Below are positions 34,275 through 43,391 of a stretch of 64,000 nucleotides of DNA, one piece after another. The stretch comes from Lentisphaera araneosa HTCC2155 (lineage in GTDB: Bacteria > Verrucomicrobiota > Lentisphaeria > Lentisphaerales > Lentisphaeraceae). The notes under the pieces were generated by a model. The model was not told the origin of the DNA. It ran no database searches and worked only from the letters and a program-made list of their open reading frames with translations. The stretch covers positions 1-64,000 of the forward strand of contig NZ_ABCK01000003.1 of NCBI RefSeq assembly GCF_000170755.1, written 5' to 3'. The stretch's first letter is position 1; each line of letters opens with the position of its first letter. A program made the position numbers and the translations under genes.

Positions 34275-35822
34275 TTAAAGATTGGCTGGTGATACAAAGA
34301 GTTCTTTGTTTTTTCCAGTACCACCAATACGATTTTTAAACCTTTTCCATTGAATTGACAGGGCTCTCTTGATTGATTCTGCATCTTGCTTTTCCATGAA
34401 GTACGCAAGTTTTTCAGGTGATTGACGATTTTTCATGGCCTCAAGAGCATAATCATTGATTTTAGTCATGTGTTGAGTGAGTTTCATGCGCATTTGTTTA
34501 AGTTGATTGAGGTATTCAGGGTTTTGAGCGAGATTGTTGAGGCAGTTAGGGTCTTTTTCTAAATCATAAAGTTCTTCAAGTTCTCTATAGACAAGGTGAT
34601 TGTAGCGTTTGGCAAGCTCGGAGTCAGTTTTTGCCAATTCTTTAATGACCTTGTATGATTTATGGAATGAAGAAGCACTCGTAAAAGATCTGCTACCATC
34701 AGACCAAGGATTGAAGACGTAGGCAAATTTTTTATTATGAACAGCGCGTGTGGGGAAGACATTGCCGATGGCATTTTCGTTGAATTCTGCAAAAATATGA
34801 TCGCGATGTTTTTGGGTTTTTCCTGCGAGAATCGACGCAAATGAGCGACCTTCTAGCCCTTTGGGTTTGCTGATCTCGCAAATATCTAAGATAGTTGGCA
34901 TGAAATCAACTGCAGAGATCATGTGTTCGGTGTCGACTGATTTCGGTTTAATTTTATTGGGCCATTTGATAACCCAAGGGGTTCTAATGCCATGTTCATA
35001 AAGAGATGATTTGGCAAAGGGCAGGGGCATGCCGTGATCAGAGATAAAAATGACGACAGTATTGTCTTCGTATGTGCTCTCTTTGAGGCTCTTGAGTATA
35101 GCCCCTACACAGTCATCGGCACGTTTAACAGAGTTGTAATAGTTGCGCATTTCAATGCGCACACCTGGGTGTTTGGGGAGGAATTCAGGAACGGTAATTT
35201 CCGAGGCAGCGTAAATGCGGCTGGGACCATATTCATCGAAGCCAGATTCAGTGGATTTTGGGTCATTGAAAAAGGGTTTGTGTGGGTCAGCAATATTGAC
35301 GACACAGTAAAAGGGCTGTTGCTTTTGATCGACGATAGCAAAAAACTCATTCATTCCTTTTTCATAAGTTATTGCGCCACGCTTTTCTGCACCTTTGAGA
35401 ATAGTGGAGTAATCCCAAAATTGTTCGTAATTCCCGTGAAAACTCGTGTCGCGAGGTTTATTAATAACGGCGGTGAAATAACCCTTGTTTTTAAGTACTT
35501 CAGGGAGCATGGGATAATTGGCATCGACCATATAAAAGCCGCGCATGCCACTGCTACTTGGGTAACGTCCGCTTTGGAAAACGACTCTTGAGGGTGAGCA
35601 GTTAGAAGCTTGTACATAAGCGCGTTCAAAAAGCATGCCTTCAGTAGCTAAGCTATCTATATGTTGAGTGATTTCTGGAATTGGACAACCATAAGCACCA
35701 ACGGAGTCCCAGTTCATGTCATCTACAGTGATGAAGAGGATGTTGGGTTTTGCGGACTCCGCAAGGAGTAAGGGGATTTGGGAAATGAGCAAAAGCGTAG
35801 CTGTGAGTATCTTGTAAAACAT
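34275..35822 (-). CDS. Exported sulfatase, heparan-N-sulfatase/iduronate-sulfatase-like
   Basis: Signal peptide MFYKILTATLLLISQIPLLLA, then PNILFITVDDMNWDSVGAYG with the metal Asp pair. The formylglycine motif is CSPSRVVFQSGR (C75). FISDHGMPLPFAKSSLYEHG gives the other metal ligands, and RTPWVIKWPNKI follows. The variant VFQSGRYPSSSGMRGFY and the SDHGMP motif resemble the sulfamidase/N-sulfoglucosamine sulfohydrolase branch, so an N- or O-sulfated glycan is plausible. 515 residues, normal length. A C-terminal region (ELYDLEKDPNCLNNLAQNP) is typical of S1 sulfatases. Confidence 0.92.
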   Translation of the reverse strand: MFYKILTATLLLISQIPLLLAESAKPNILFITVDDMNWDSVGAYGCPIPEITQHIDSLATEGMLFERAYVQASNCSPSRVVFQSGRYPSSSGMRGFYMVDANYPMLPEVLKNKGYFTAVINKPRDTSFHGNYEQFWDYSTILKGAEKRGAITYEKGMNEFFAIVDQKQQPFYCVVNIADPHKPFFNDPKSTESGFDEYGPSRIYAASEITVPEFLPKHPGVRIEMRNYYNSVKRADDCVGAILKSLKESTYEDNTVVIFISDHGMPLPFAKSSLYEHGIRTPWVIKWPNKIKPKSVDTEHMISAVDFMPTILDICEISKPKGLEGRSFASILAGKTQKHRDHIFAEFNENAIGNVFPTRAVHNKKFAYVFNPWSDGSRSFTSASSFHKSYKVIKELAKTDSELAKRYNHLVYRELEELYDLEKDPNCLNNLAQNPEYLNQLKQMRMKLTQHMTKINDYALEAMKNRQSPEKLAYFMEKQDAESIKRALSIQWKRFKNRIGGTGKNKELFVSPANL

Positions 35823-35846
35823 AAATAACCTTTGGATTAAGTGAGC

Positions 35847-37424
35847 TTAGTTAATAACTTCAGCTTCGTGATTGGTGATGTATTTTTGACTAGGATTTGA
35901 AACGTCTTTAATCTTGTTTTTAGGAACTTGATGTTGAGAACGTAGTTTTTGCAGTTCTTGTTTCATGTGGGTGAGCACGGAGCTGTATTCTGGGTTGTTA
36001 AATTGATTGGTCATTTCTTCTGGATCAGCTTTTAAGTCGTAAAGTTCCCATTCGTCAATATCGTAAAAATACATGAGTTTATAACGACCATCATAAGCTC
36101 CTTCATGACGTTGAACCATATGCCACCCTGGGAATTCATAATAATGGTAGTAGTGGCTTTTTCTCCAATGTTTTGGGTCCTCTCCTTTGAGTAATGGAAC
36201 GAGGGATGCACCCTGCATATCTGAAGGAATCTCTTCTCCAGCAATCTCTAAAAATGTTTCTGCAAAATCTAGGTTAGAGACGAGTTTGCTAGTTTTTGAG
36301 CCTTCCTTCGTGTGTCCAGGCCAGCGGATAAGCAATGGTGTGCGGTAGGATTCATCGTACATGAAACGTTTGTCAAACCAGCCATGTTCACCTAAATAGA
36401 AGCCTTGGTCAGAAGAGTAGATGACAATGGTGTTTTGAGCGAGGCCTGATTCATCGAGGTAATCGAGGAGTTGGCCAAGCGAGTCGTCTACAGACTTGAT
36501 GCAACGCAAGTAGTCTTTGACATAGCGTTGATATTTCCAACGAATCAGATCTTTTCCTTGAGGTTTTGCCTCTAATAAAGCTTGGTTTTTCGGTTCGTAG
36601 GCTGCGTTCCAAGCTTTGAGTTGTGCAGCTGTCATACGTTTATGAATACGTCCTGCGAGATGACCTTTTTTGTCAAATTCTTTAACTTTTAAGTCTTTGC
36701 CGAGTTCCATAGAAATATCAATAGACATGTCTTGGTTGCGGGCGGCTTTTCCCCGTCCTTCATAATCATCAAAAAGACTACTAGGTTCTGGCATCTTTAC
36801 ATCATCAAAAGCATTGAGATACTTGAGGGCAGGTGACCATTCGCGATGGGGAGCTTTATGCTGAACCATGAGCATGAATGGTTTTGATGAGTCTCGTTCT
36901 TTTTTGAGCCATGTCAGTGCTTTGTCTGTGACGACTTCGGTGCAGTAGCCTTCTACTCTTGAGCGTCCTTGTGGGCTATCAAAGTCGGGATTATAGTACA
37001 TGCCTTGTCCAGGAAGAATGTCCCAGTGATCGAATCCAGTTGGCTTGGATCCAAGGTGCCATTTTCCGATGATGGAGGTTTCATAACCCGCTTTTTGAAG
37101 GAGCTTGGGGAAGGTTTGTTGTGCGCCATTAAATGTAGTTTTCTCATTCACCATAAAGCCATTGAGGTGACTATATTTTCCCGTGAGTATAGTCGCGCGA
37201 CTGGGGCCACAGATGGAATTGGTAACCATGCATCTTTTAAAGAGCATACCTTCGTCAGCAAGACGATCTAGATTGGGTGTGGGTGCGACTTTAGCAAAGC
37301 GTCCTCCGTAAGCACTGATGGCCTGAGTGGCATGATCGTCACTGAAGATAAAGAGGATATTAGTTTTATTGGCAAGTAAAGAAGAAGCCAAAGCAAGGCT
37401 AAGAGTGAGAGTTTTTTTAATCAT
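35847..37424 (-). CDS. Exported sulfatase, GlcNAc-6-sulfatase/mucin-desulfating-like
   Basis: Signal peptide [18 protein letters not shown], metal motif [20 protein letters not shown], formylglycine motif [19 protein letters not shown] with C72, [15 protein letters not shown], and [21 protein letters not shown] for the C-terminal metal ligands. The CGPSR and [12 protein letters not shown] versions are those of the GlcNAc-6-sulfatase (S1_11-like) branch. 525 residues. It lies 24 bases before the next sulfatase on the same strand and just downstream of the pseudopilin genes, so transcription through the block is likely. Confidence 0.93.
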   Translation of the reverse strand: MIKKTLTLSLALASSLLANKTNILFIFSDDHATQAISAYGGRFAKVAPTPNLDRLADEGMLFKRCMVTNSICGPSRATILTGKYSHLNGFMVNEKTTFNGAQQTFPKLLQKAGYETSIIGKWHLGSKPTGFDHWDILPGQGMYYNPDFDSPQGRSRVEGYCTEVVTDKALTWLKKERDSSKPFMLMVQHKAPHREWSPALKYLNAFDDVKMPEPSSLFDDYEGRGKAARNQDMSIDISMELGKDLKVKEFDKKGHLAGRIHKRMTAAQLKAWNAAYEPKNQALLEAKPQGKDLIRWKYQRYVKDYLRCIKSVDDSLGQLLDYLDESGLAQNTIVIYSSDQGFYLGEHGWFDKRFMYDESYRTPLLIRWPGHTKEGSKTSKLVSNLDFAETFLEIAGEEIPSDMQGASLVPLLKGEDPKHWRKSHYYHYYEFPGWHMVQRHEGAYDGRYKLMYFYDIDEWELYDLKADPEEMTNQFNNPEYSSVLTHMKQELQKLRSQHQVPKNKIKDVSNPSQKYITNHEAEVIN

Positions 37425-37443
37425 TTAAAAATCCAAAGTTAAA

Positions 37444-38091
37444 TTAGGGAATCCAAAATTCAGTCGTGTTGGCTTCGCTACCAATAATCAGTAGTTGACT
37501 ACCAGTGAGAACGCTTACATGTCCATCCAAGTAAGCTATATTAGCGCGACTTTGGTGGCGGATGATAGCCTGTTGATCGTCGGAATCATAGACCTTATTC
37601 TCGACAAGATTGTATTTGAATAGAGTGTTTTTTACGTACCATGAATCCATGTAGGAAACTGTTTTGTTGCCATGAGTGCTAGTGATCGGGTAGGGTGTGT
37701 ATGTTGTACCATTTTCATCAATATGACCTAATCGGTAATTTTGTGAATAATTGTTTGTGTAGTAAGTGACAAGAGCTGACCCATTGGGGCATTTGTAGGG
37801 GCTAGAATTCTCGTTGCTGGTTGACGCAGTAATTTCAGGTAGATAGCCTTGCTGAGAAAGTCTTGCTGACCAATATCCATTATTCGAAGCATCGTTGAGC
37901 GGTGCGTAGTTATCATTGTCATCAGAATAAATGAATGATGCTGAGGCAATTTGTTTAAGCTTGTTCTTACATAGACTTGCCTGCGCTGTTTTTCTAGCGT
38001 TTGCTAATGAAGGTAGAAGTAGGCTAGATAAAATACCAAAAATGGCGACAACGACGAGCAGTTCAACGAGACTGAATTTTTGTTTTTTCAT
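37444..38091 (-). CDS. Pseudopilin-like exported protein, H-X9-DG type (copy 1)
   Basis: N-terminal class III signal MKKQKFSLVELLVVVAIFGI with the Glu at +5 of the mature end; the residue before the cleavage site is Lys, not the usual Gly. The hydrophobic helix is followed by SLANARKTAQASLCKNKLKQIASA, common to DUF1559-like pseudopilins. The C-terminus has the H-X9-DG motif (HQSRANIAYLDGHV). Such proteins are expanded in lentisphaeres and verrucomicrobia and are thought to go through a type II/IV-pilin-like system; their job is unknown. Closely related to copy 2, 109 bases upstream. Confidence 0.9.
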   Translation of the reverse strand: MKKQKFSLVELLVVVAIFGILSSLLLPSLANARKTAQASLCKNKLKQIASASFIYSDDNDNYAPLNDASNNGYWSARLSQQGYLPEITASTSNENSSPYKCPNGSALVTYYTNNYSQNYRLGHIDENGTTYTPYPITSTHGNKTVSYMDSWYVKNTLFKYNLVENKVYDSDDQQAIIRHQSRANIAYLDGHVSVLTGSQLLIIGSEANTTEFWIP

Positions 38092-38200
38092 TAGGCGACC
38101 TCAATTTTGATTACACATACCAGTTCGTCGTTTAGAAAATAAGAGGGACAGGTAATAATTAATTTTTCTAATTTAATTCATTTTTCATCAAAAAGGAAGT

Positions 38201-38845
38201 CTAAGGTATCCAGAAATTTGTAGTTGAGGCTTCACTTTCTATTTGGATTAGACGAGTTCCGTTCATAGATTCTATGTGGCCATCAAGGAATGAGGTGTTG
38301 GCTTTTTGTAGATGTCTTGCAACACTTGTATTTGGGTCAGCATTAAAAACTTTATTTTCTTGTAGGTTTCCCTTCCATAGCGTTATAGCAGTTCCGAAGG
38401 AGTCCATGTGCAAGACGGTGGAGGAGGCATGCTCACTACTCATGTTATATTTTTCGTAGGCTACTCCGCCCTCAGACCTTAAGCCCAATCGAAAATTTTG
38501 TGAATAGTTACTGGTGTAATAGCTGTCGAGTTCGGCACCTTCTGGACATTTATAGGGGCTCGTATTTGCATTGCTATTAAGTGTATTAATTTCTGGTAAG
38601 TAGGCTTGGGTAGAGAGGCGTCTTGTCCAATAAGATGTTGCAGAAGAATCATTGTAAGCGGCGTAGTTATTGTTGTCAGTTGAATAAGCAAACGTGGCCA
38701 TGCCAATTTGTCTGATTTTACTTTGGCAGAGAGTTGAACGTGCTTGTTTTCGCGATTTGCTTAGTGTGGGTAATAAGAAACTCGCCAAAATGCCAATAAT
38801 GGCGATTGAGACCAATAATTCGATAAGAGTGAAATGTTTTTTCAT
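38201..38845 (-). CDS. Pseudopilin-like exported protein, H-X9-DG type (copy 2)
   Basis: A paralogue of the neighbouring copy: same length (214 vs 215), same central blocks (TSPYKCPEGAELDSYYTSNY here, NSSPYKCPNGSALVTYYTNN there) and the same ending (TTNFWIP vs TTEFWIP). The signal reads MKKHFTLIELLVSIAIIGIL with His before the cleavage site. H-X9-DG appears as HLQKANTSFLDGHI. A tandem duplication inside the sulfatase cluster is the simplest origin. It is the first gene of this minus-strand block; its promoter lies between it and the divergent sulfatase (38846-38958). Confidence 0.9.
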   Translation of the reverse strand: MKKHFTLIELLVSIAIIGILASFLLPTLSKSRKQARSTLCQSKIRQIGMATFAYSTDNNNYAAYNDSSATSYWTRRLSTQAYLPEINTLNSNANTSPYKCPEGAELDSYYTSNYSQNFRLGLRSEGGVAYEKYNMSSEHASSTVLHMDSFGTAITLWKGNLQENKVFNADPNTSVARHLQKANTSFLDGHIESMNGTRLIQIESEASTTNFWIP

Positions 38846-38958
38846 GTTGCTCCAGCTTTTGTTGTTTTATAATTTTTCGCTGGCTGTTACTTTTGGGGGA
38901 CAGTGGTGTAATGGTTTTATGTAAAAGATTCTGAATTTTAAAACCTAAAGGAATGTCA

Positions 38959-40323
38959 ATGAGAATAAAATTTGCTGTTTTATTTATTTTGTTTGCGCTC
39001 GTCGCAAAAGCTGAAAAACCGAATGTGATTATCATTTTTGCTGATGATATGGGTTACGGTGATATGAGCTGTAACGGTAATCCATCAATTAAGACGCCAC
39101 ACCTAGATAGGATGGCCTATGAAGGCCAGAAGTGGACTAACTTTTACGTGGCAGCGCCAGTCTGCACGCCGAGTCGTGCGGGGCTTTTAACAGGCCGTTT
39201 GCCTATCCGCAATGGCATGTGTTCTAATAAGAGACGGGTGCTTTTTCCTGATTCTCAGGGTGGCTTGCCACAGAGTGAGTACACGCTCGCGGAAATGTTT
39301 AAATCGGCAGGTTACGAAACGGGTATGGTGGGGAAATGGCACTTGGGTCATAAGGCTGAGTTTTTACCCATCAAGCATGGTTTTGATTCTTGGTACGGGA
39401 TTCCTTACTCGAATGATATGGATGCCAATCGTGAGCTGATTAATAAAGTGAAAAAAGATAAATCTTTACCCTGGCACAAGGGCAAGCACTGGGAAGAGCC
39501 GAAGTCTGAATACTGGGAAGTCCCCCTCATGCAAGGTGAGACTGTTTTAGAACGTGCGCCAAATCAAGAATTACTTACAAAGACTTATACTGAGAAGTCG
39601 CAACAATTTATTAGGGTCAATAAAGATAAACCTTTTTTCCTGTACTTAGCGCATAGTATGCCGCACGTACCCTTATTTCGATCAAATAAATTTAAAGATA
39701 TGAGTACAATGGGTTTGTATGGCGACGTGATCGAAGAACTCGATTGGTCTGTGGGGCAAGTTCTCAAAACTGTTAAAGAAATGGGTTTAGAGCAACAGAC
39801 TATTGTTGTGTTTACATCTGATAATGGACCATGGTTGAGCTTCAAGACTCAAGGTGGGATAGCAGGCCCATTACGAGATGGCAAAGGTTCGACTTGGGAA
39901 GGTGGCATGCGGGAGCCCACAGTGATTTGGGGGCCAGGATATGTGAAGCCGGGGATTATTCATGATTTGGGAAGTACTCTTGATATGATGGCGACCTTCG
40001 CAAAAATGAGCGGGGGTAAAATGCCAGAAGTGAAACACGATAGTTATGATCTCAGCTCAGTGTTGCAGTATAAAAAAGCAAGTCCGCGCAAAGAGATGTT
40101 TTATTACCATGGCGAAAAACTTCAAGCAGTGCGTTCAGGTCGACATAAAGCTATTTTTAATCAAGCTGGCAAAGCGACTGAGTTATATGATCTTAATCTC
40201 GATCCCGGAGAAAATTACAATCTCCTAGACAAGAAACTTGAAGTGATCACAGAGATTAGTTCATTGCGTGAGGCACACCTCAAGGGCGTAGAGAAAGCTA
40301 AAAATCAGCTTATTTTGCGTTAA
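38959..40323 (+). CDS. Exported arylsulfatase-A-like sulfatase
   Basis: Signal peptide MRIKFAVLFILFALVAKA, metal motif NVIIIFADDMGYGDMSCNG, formylglycine motif CTPSRAGLLTGRLPIRNGM (C69), GKWHLGHKAEF, SMPHVPLF and FTSDNGPWLSFKTQGG, all as in arylsulfatase A-type (S1) enzymes. I prefer the ATG at 38959, six bases from AAAGGA, over the ATG at 38953, which directly abuts that site. It is the only sulfatase of the cluster on the plus strand and diverges from the pseudopilin/sulfatase block, so a shared regulatory region is likely at 38846-38958. Confidence 0.93.
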   Translation: MRIKFAVLFILFALVAKAEKPNVIIIFADDMGYGDMSCNGNPSIKTPHLDRMAYEGQKWTNFYVAAPVCTPSRAGLLTGRLPIRNGMCSNKRRVLFPDSQGGLPQSEYTLAEMFKSAGYETGMVGKWHLGHKAEFLPIKHGFDSWYGIPYSNDMDANRELINKVKKDKSLPWHKGKHWEEPKSEYWEVPLMQGETVLERAPNQELLTKTYTEKSQQFIRVNKDKPFFLYLAHSMPHVPLFRSNKFKDMSTMGLYGDVIEELDWSVGQVLKTVKEMGLEQQTIVVFTSDNGPWLSFKTQGGIAGPLRDGKGSTWEGGMREPTVIWGPGYVKPGIIHDLGSTLDMMATFAKMSGGKMPEVKHDSYDLSSVLQYKKASPRKEMFYYHGEKLQAVRSGRHKAIFNQAGKATELYDLNLDPGENYNLLDKKLEVITEISSLREAHLKGVEKAKNQLILR

Positions 40324-40439
40324 ACTGTCAATTTTCACCTCTTTTTGATAATAAATATCTTTAGAGGCGTAGTTATCTTAGATTAGGTGACGAATAAATG
40401 CCGAAGCTTCTATTAATTTAATTAAATTCAAGGATCCAG

Positions 40440-41357
40440 ATGAAAAAAATTCTTTCTCTATGTACAATGTTTACTATGGCAACGAGCTTGATGGCTCAAA
40501 AACCTCATGCCCCTGAGAAGCAGGCTGAGTTAGATGCTCAGGTTGTCAAAGCTATGCCGTCGGTGAAGGCACTTGCGAAGCCCGCAAAAACGCGCAAAAT
40601 CCTCGTCTTATCCAAGGTTGCGGGTTGGTACCATAGCTCAATTGAAACGGGAAAGACTTGTTTCAAAGAAATGGCTAAGGTAAGTGGTGCGTTTGAGGCG
40701 GTATTTAACGATGATTCATCTTATTATACAAATGCGAACCTCGCAAAATATGATGCAATTCTTTTCAATAACACATCTTATTCACAAGATTATTTTAACG
40801 CTGAACAGCGCAAGGCGATTCTTGACTTCATTCGCAATGGCGGTGGTTTTATTGGCGTTCATGCAGCGTCAGATTGTGGGACTTCAGCTAAAAAGGCAAA
40901 AACGACTTGGCCTGAAATTACAGAGATGATTGGTGGTGCGTTTGATGGCCATCCCTGGACGAGAAAAGGCATGTATGGAATTCGTAATGAGGATCCCGAG
41001 CACAAAATCCTTCAGCCCCTAAAAGGTAAAGGCTTTAAGATTTCCGATGAACTTTACAAGTACAAAGATTACAAACGTGAGAATCAGCGTGTTTTATTGA
41101 CAATTGATATGGAAGAGTCCTATCACAAAAATGGTCGAAAAGATCACGATCACGCCCTTTTGTGGGTTAAGAATTATGGTAAAGGGCGTGTTTTTTTCAG
41201 TGCCTTCGGTCACAATGAACATGTTTTCTATAATCCAATGATACTTCAAACATGGTTGAATGGGATTCAATTTGCACTCGGTGATCTCGATGTAAAAACG
41301 GAAGCGTTACCAATTCCTAAAGAGCATAAGGATTTTAAGCCGCAAGAAAATAAATAA
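40440..41357 (+). CDS. Exported ThuA-like protein
   Basis: A signal peptide (MKKILSLCTMFTMATSLMAQ) is followed by a ThuA domain, a class I glutamine-amidotransferase-like fold linked to sugar use. Family segments are KILVLSKVAGWYHSSIETG, YDAILFNNTSYSQDYFN, FIRNGGGFIGVHAASD, GGAFDGHPW, ISDELYKYKDY and GKGRVFFSAFGHNEHVFYNP. No canonical amidotransferase Cys is present in the usual place, as in other ThuA proteins. In PVC bacteria secreted ThuA proteins accompany glycan loci, which fits the sulfatases here. The reaction is unknown. 305 residues. Confidence 0.88.
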   Translation: MKKILSLCTMFTMATSLMAQKPHAPEKQAELDAQVVKAMPSVKALAKPAKTRKILVLSKVAGWYHSSIETGKTCFKEMAKVSGAFEAVFNDDSSYYTNANLAKYDAILFNNTSYSQDYFNAEQRKAILDFIRNGGGFIGVHAASDCGTSAKKAKTTWPEITEMIGGAFDGHPWTRKGMYGIRNEDPEHKILQPLKGKGFKISDELYKYKDYKRENQRVLLTIDMEESYHKNGRKDHDHALLWVKNYGKGRVFFSAFGHNEHVFYNPMILQTWLNGIQFALGDLDVKTEALPIPKEHKDFKPQENK

Positions 41358-41422
41358 TTTGCTGTTTGGAGATTTGTTATTTTTTTAAATATCCATTGAT
41401 TTATTAAAAATGGATATAGAAA

Positions 41423-41845
41423 ATGTTTTATAATACCTCATACAGAAACAAAAGTATAGACAAAGAGATTGATGGTCACTTGGGAGAATCTTACGGCTTA
41501 ATAAAAACATTTCAGTTAAGGGGTAAAGGTTCTGGGAGGATGTTAATTGAAGAAATGAGTCAAAAGTTATTTGACAGTTTAGATGGTCACGCTGGGATGC
41601 ATTTCACAAATATTGAGCAGAGACCTAAAGGTGTATTGCTTTTTTTTAAGAGAAATACAAGTGAATTCACTTGGGCAGTGCCCTTTCATCATTTATCGGT
41701 TTTTAAAACAAATACTTACAATATCCATGCTCAGGGACAGTATGTGAAATTGCGATTATCCACGGTGTTTCCCTATAACGAAAAGTTTTTAAAAAGAATG
41801 CTGAAGTTTCGTAATGATTATATGGAACTAGGTATTTGTGGATAA
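41423..41845 (+). CDS. Conserved hypothetical protein
   Basis: 140 residues without signal or membrane helix. The sequence is compact and looks coding, with HFTNIEQRPKGVLLFFKRN and FTWAVPFHHLSVFKTNTYNIHAQGQYVKLR, a beta-rich pattern seen in small uncharacterised proteins of environmental bacteria. I cannot name a family. The ribosome-binding site is weak (GGATATAGAAA). It ends just before a long gene-free stretch. Confidence 0.65.
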   Translation: MFYNTSYRNKSIDKEIDGHLGESYGLIKTFQLRGKGSGRMLIEEMSQKLFDSLDGHAGMHFTNIEQRPKGVLLFFKRNTSEFTWAVPFHHLSVFKTNTYNIHAQGQYVKLRLSTVFPYNEKFLKRMLKFRNDYMELGICG

Positions 41846-42497
41846 TAGAACTGGCTAGTTTTATTAAAGATCACGCTTAACTTTTTTTTTGATGTTTCCT
41901 GTTTCATTTTAATTTTCTTAAAATGAAATGACTCTTCGGCCAATTTTAATATTTGACCTTTCCTTTTAAAAATATATTGGCTTATTTTCTTAAGGCCGTC
42001 AGGCATTCCTTAAATCTAGCCTTTTTTTTGCTGTAAAACAATTACCTCATCGCGTAAGTCAGTTTAAATCTAAAATTTAATTAAAGTTTTCTAGGTTTTT
42101 AAGCTTCGGTCAGTTCACTGACAAACTCTTCGGCTAAATGATCTTTTTTTTTAACTCTAAATTTTAAATCTTTTTCTTGATTGCGCGCGATATCTTTTTA
42201 CGTGTTAACTCCTCTGGGCCATTGCTCACAAGCATGCGTTGTTATTCATAGGAATGGTCTGGATGGCTATCTAACTCGTCAGAAAATACTGATACCTCGG
42301 CTCTTTCGAATCAATGACTTTTATTAGCTAAAGCTTCTCTGATCTACTAATATGTTCTCTTACTTATTTTATTGATATATAAAGTGTACTTATTAGCTTA
42401 TTGATAAAAACACCATAAAATCTGACTATTTCCTCACATACTTTTCTACTTTTAAGTTTACTTTTTTAACATATCAATACAAACAAATGTGTAAAAA
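41846..42497. other. Gene-free AT-rich stretch with decayed coding remnants
   Basis: No intact gene is seen in 652 bases. On the minus strand 42330-42099 broken frames read like protein: FERAEVSVFSDELDSHPDHSYE, a stop, then QRMLVSNGPEELTRK and, after a one-base slip, DIARNQEKDLKFRVKKKDHL to a stop. The NGPEExxRxxIAR-like block resembles the C-terminal end of acyl-CoA dehydrogenases. A second short frame (42006-41818) has no recognisable match. Confidence 0.4.
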
Positions 42498-42911
42498 ATG
42501 GATAAAACAAAAAAAAAGACTGCAAATAAGATGATTTTGATAGGCACCAACTTATGTAAAAAAAGTGACCTTGGAATACACAACAATTTATTTGGCGGCA
42601 CTATGCTTTCTTGGATTGATGAAGCTGCAGTAGCCTATTGCGCAGCGGTTTGTTATACTCCAAACCTTGTTACTCTCAAACTTGATGAAGTTACTTTTAA
42701 AGCTCCAGTAAAAGAAAATAACCTAATTAAGCTTTATGGCGAAGTCATAAAAGTGGGAGGTTCAACAATAACTATCCACGTGGAAGCAAGAAAGTTTAAC
42801 GTCTATACTCATGAAGAAACAACTGTAACAGATACTAAACTAATTTTTGTTAGAATAGATGAAGAGGGGAATCCAGTGCCAATTGCCGAGCATGTAAGAG
42901 AACGTTTTTAA
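42498..42911 (+). CDS. Acyl-CoA thioesterase, hotdog fold (YciA/ACOT-like)
   Basis: A 137-residue single hotdog domain that hydrolyses acyl-CoA to acid and CoA. The key segment is NLFGGTMLSWIDEAAVAYCAA, where the Asp of the WIDEAA helix is the catalytic acid in YciA/ACOT enzymes; LVTLKLDEVTFKAPVKENNLIKLYGEV is the central strand region and GGSTITIHVEA the dimer strand. No signal peptide, so it is cytosolic. The decayed acyl-CoA-dehydrogenase-like remnant just upstream suggests a former fatty-acid gene group. Flanked on both sides by long AT-rich stretches, with many Lys/AAA codons at the start. Confidence 0.9.
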   Translation: MDKTKKKTANKMILIGTNLCKKSDLGIHNNLFGGTMLSWIDEAAVAYCAAVCYTPNLVTLKLDEVTFKAPVKENNLIKLYGEVIKVGGSTITIHVEARKFNVYTHEETTVTDTKLIFVRIDEEGNPVPIAEHVRERF

Positions 42912-43391
42912 ACTAAAGCGATTGATTTGAAGTTAGACTTAAAAACGAAACTTTATTTGTGTAGACGCAATTACTTGTCTTAAAATCAATTTTTTGTTTT
43001 AGGACTTAAAAAAGTATAGTTTCTGGTATAGCACTTAGGATTTCCTGTCATATCAAAAAGTACGTAACTAAAAAATACTTTTTGTAGTTTTTGATTTCTA
43101 GCTTATGACTTTGTGCTACGCTGTTATTGTTCAGGTTAGTGTTTCGTTTGGGTTATTAAAACTCAAATTCACAACATCTCAATTTTGAACTTTTAAGTGA
43201 CGAAGGACAAATAGAACAATACTATATCATTGTAAAGTTGTTGAAGTCTTCCTTTGAAATAGACTTTTTATCAAACTCATTTCCAGGGAGATATTTTTAA
43301 ATTGTAAATACTCATTTCTTTTTATAGCTATGTTTTCAAGATTTATTTCAGAGCTATATTAGCGGCTATATTTAATTTAGGATTTACCCAT
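42912..43391. other. Gene-free intergenic stretch before cysM
   Basis: 480 AT-rich bases with no credible gene on either strand. A 9-bp inverted repeat (CAAAAAGTA / TACTTTTTG, 43054-43084) could form a weak hairpin. No riboswitch was recognised upstream of cysM. Confidence 0.5.
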
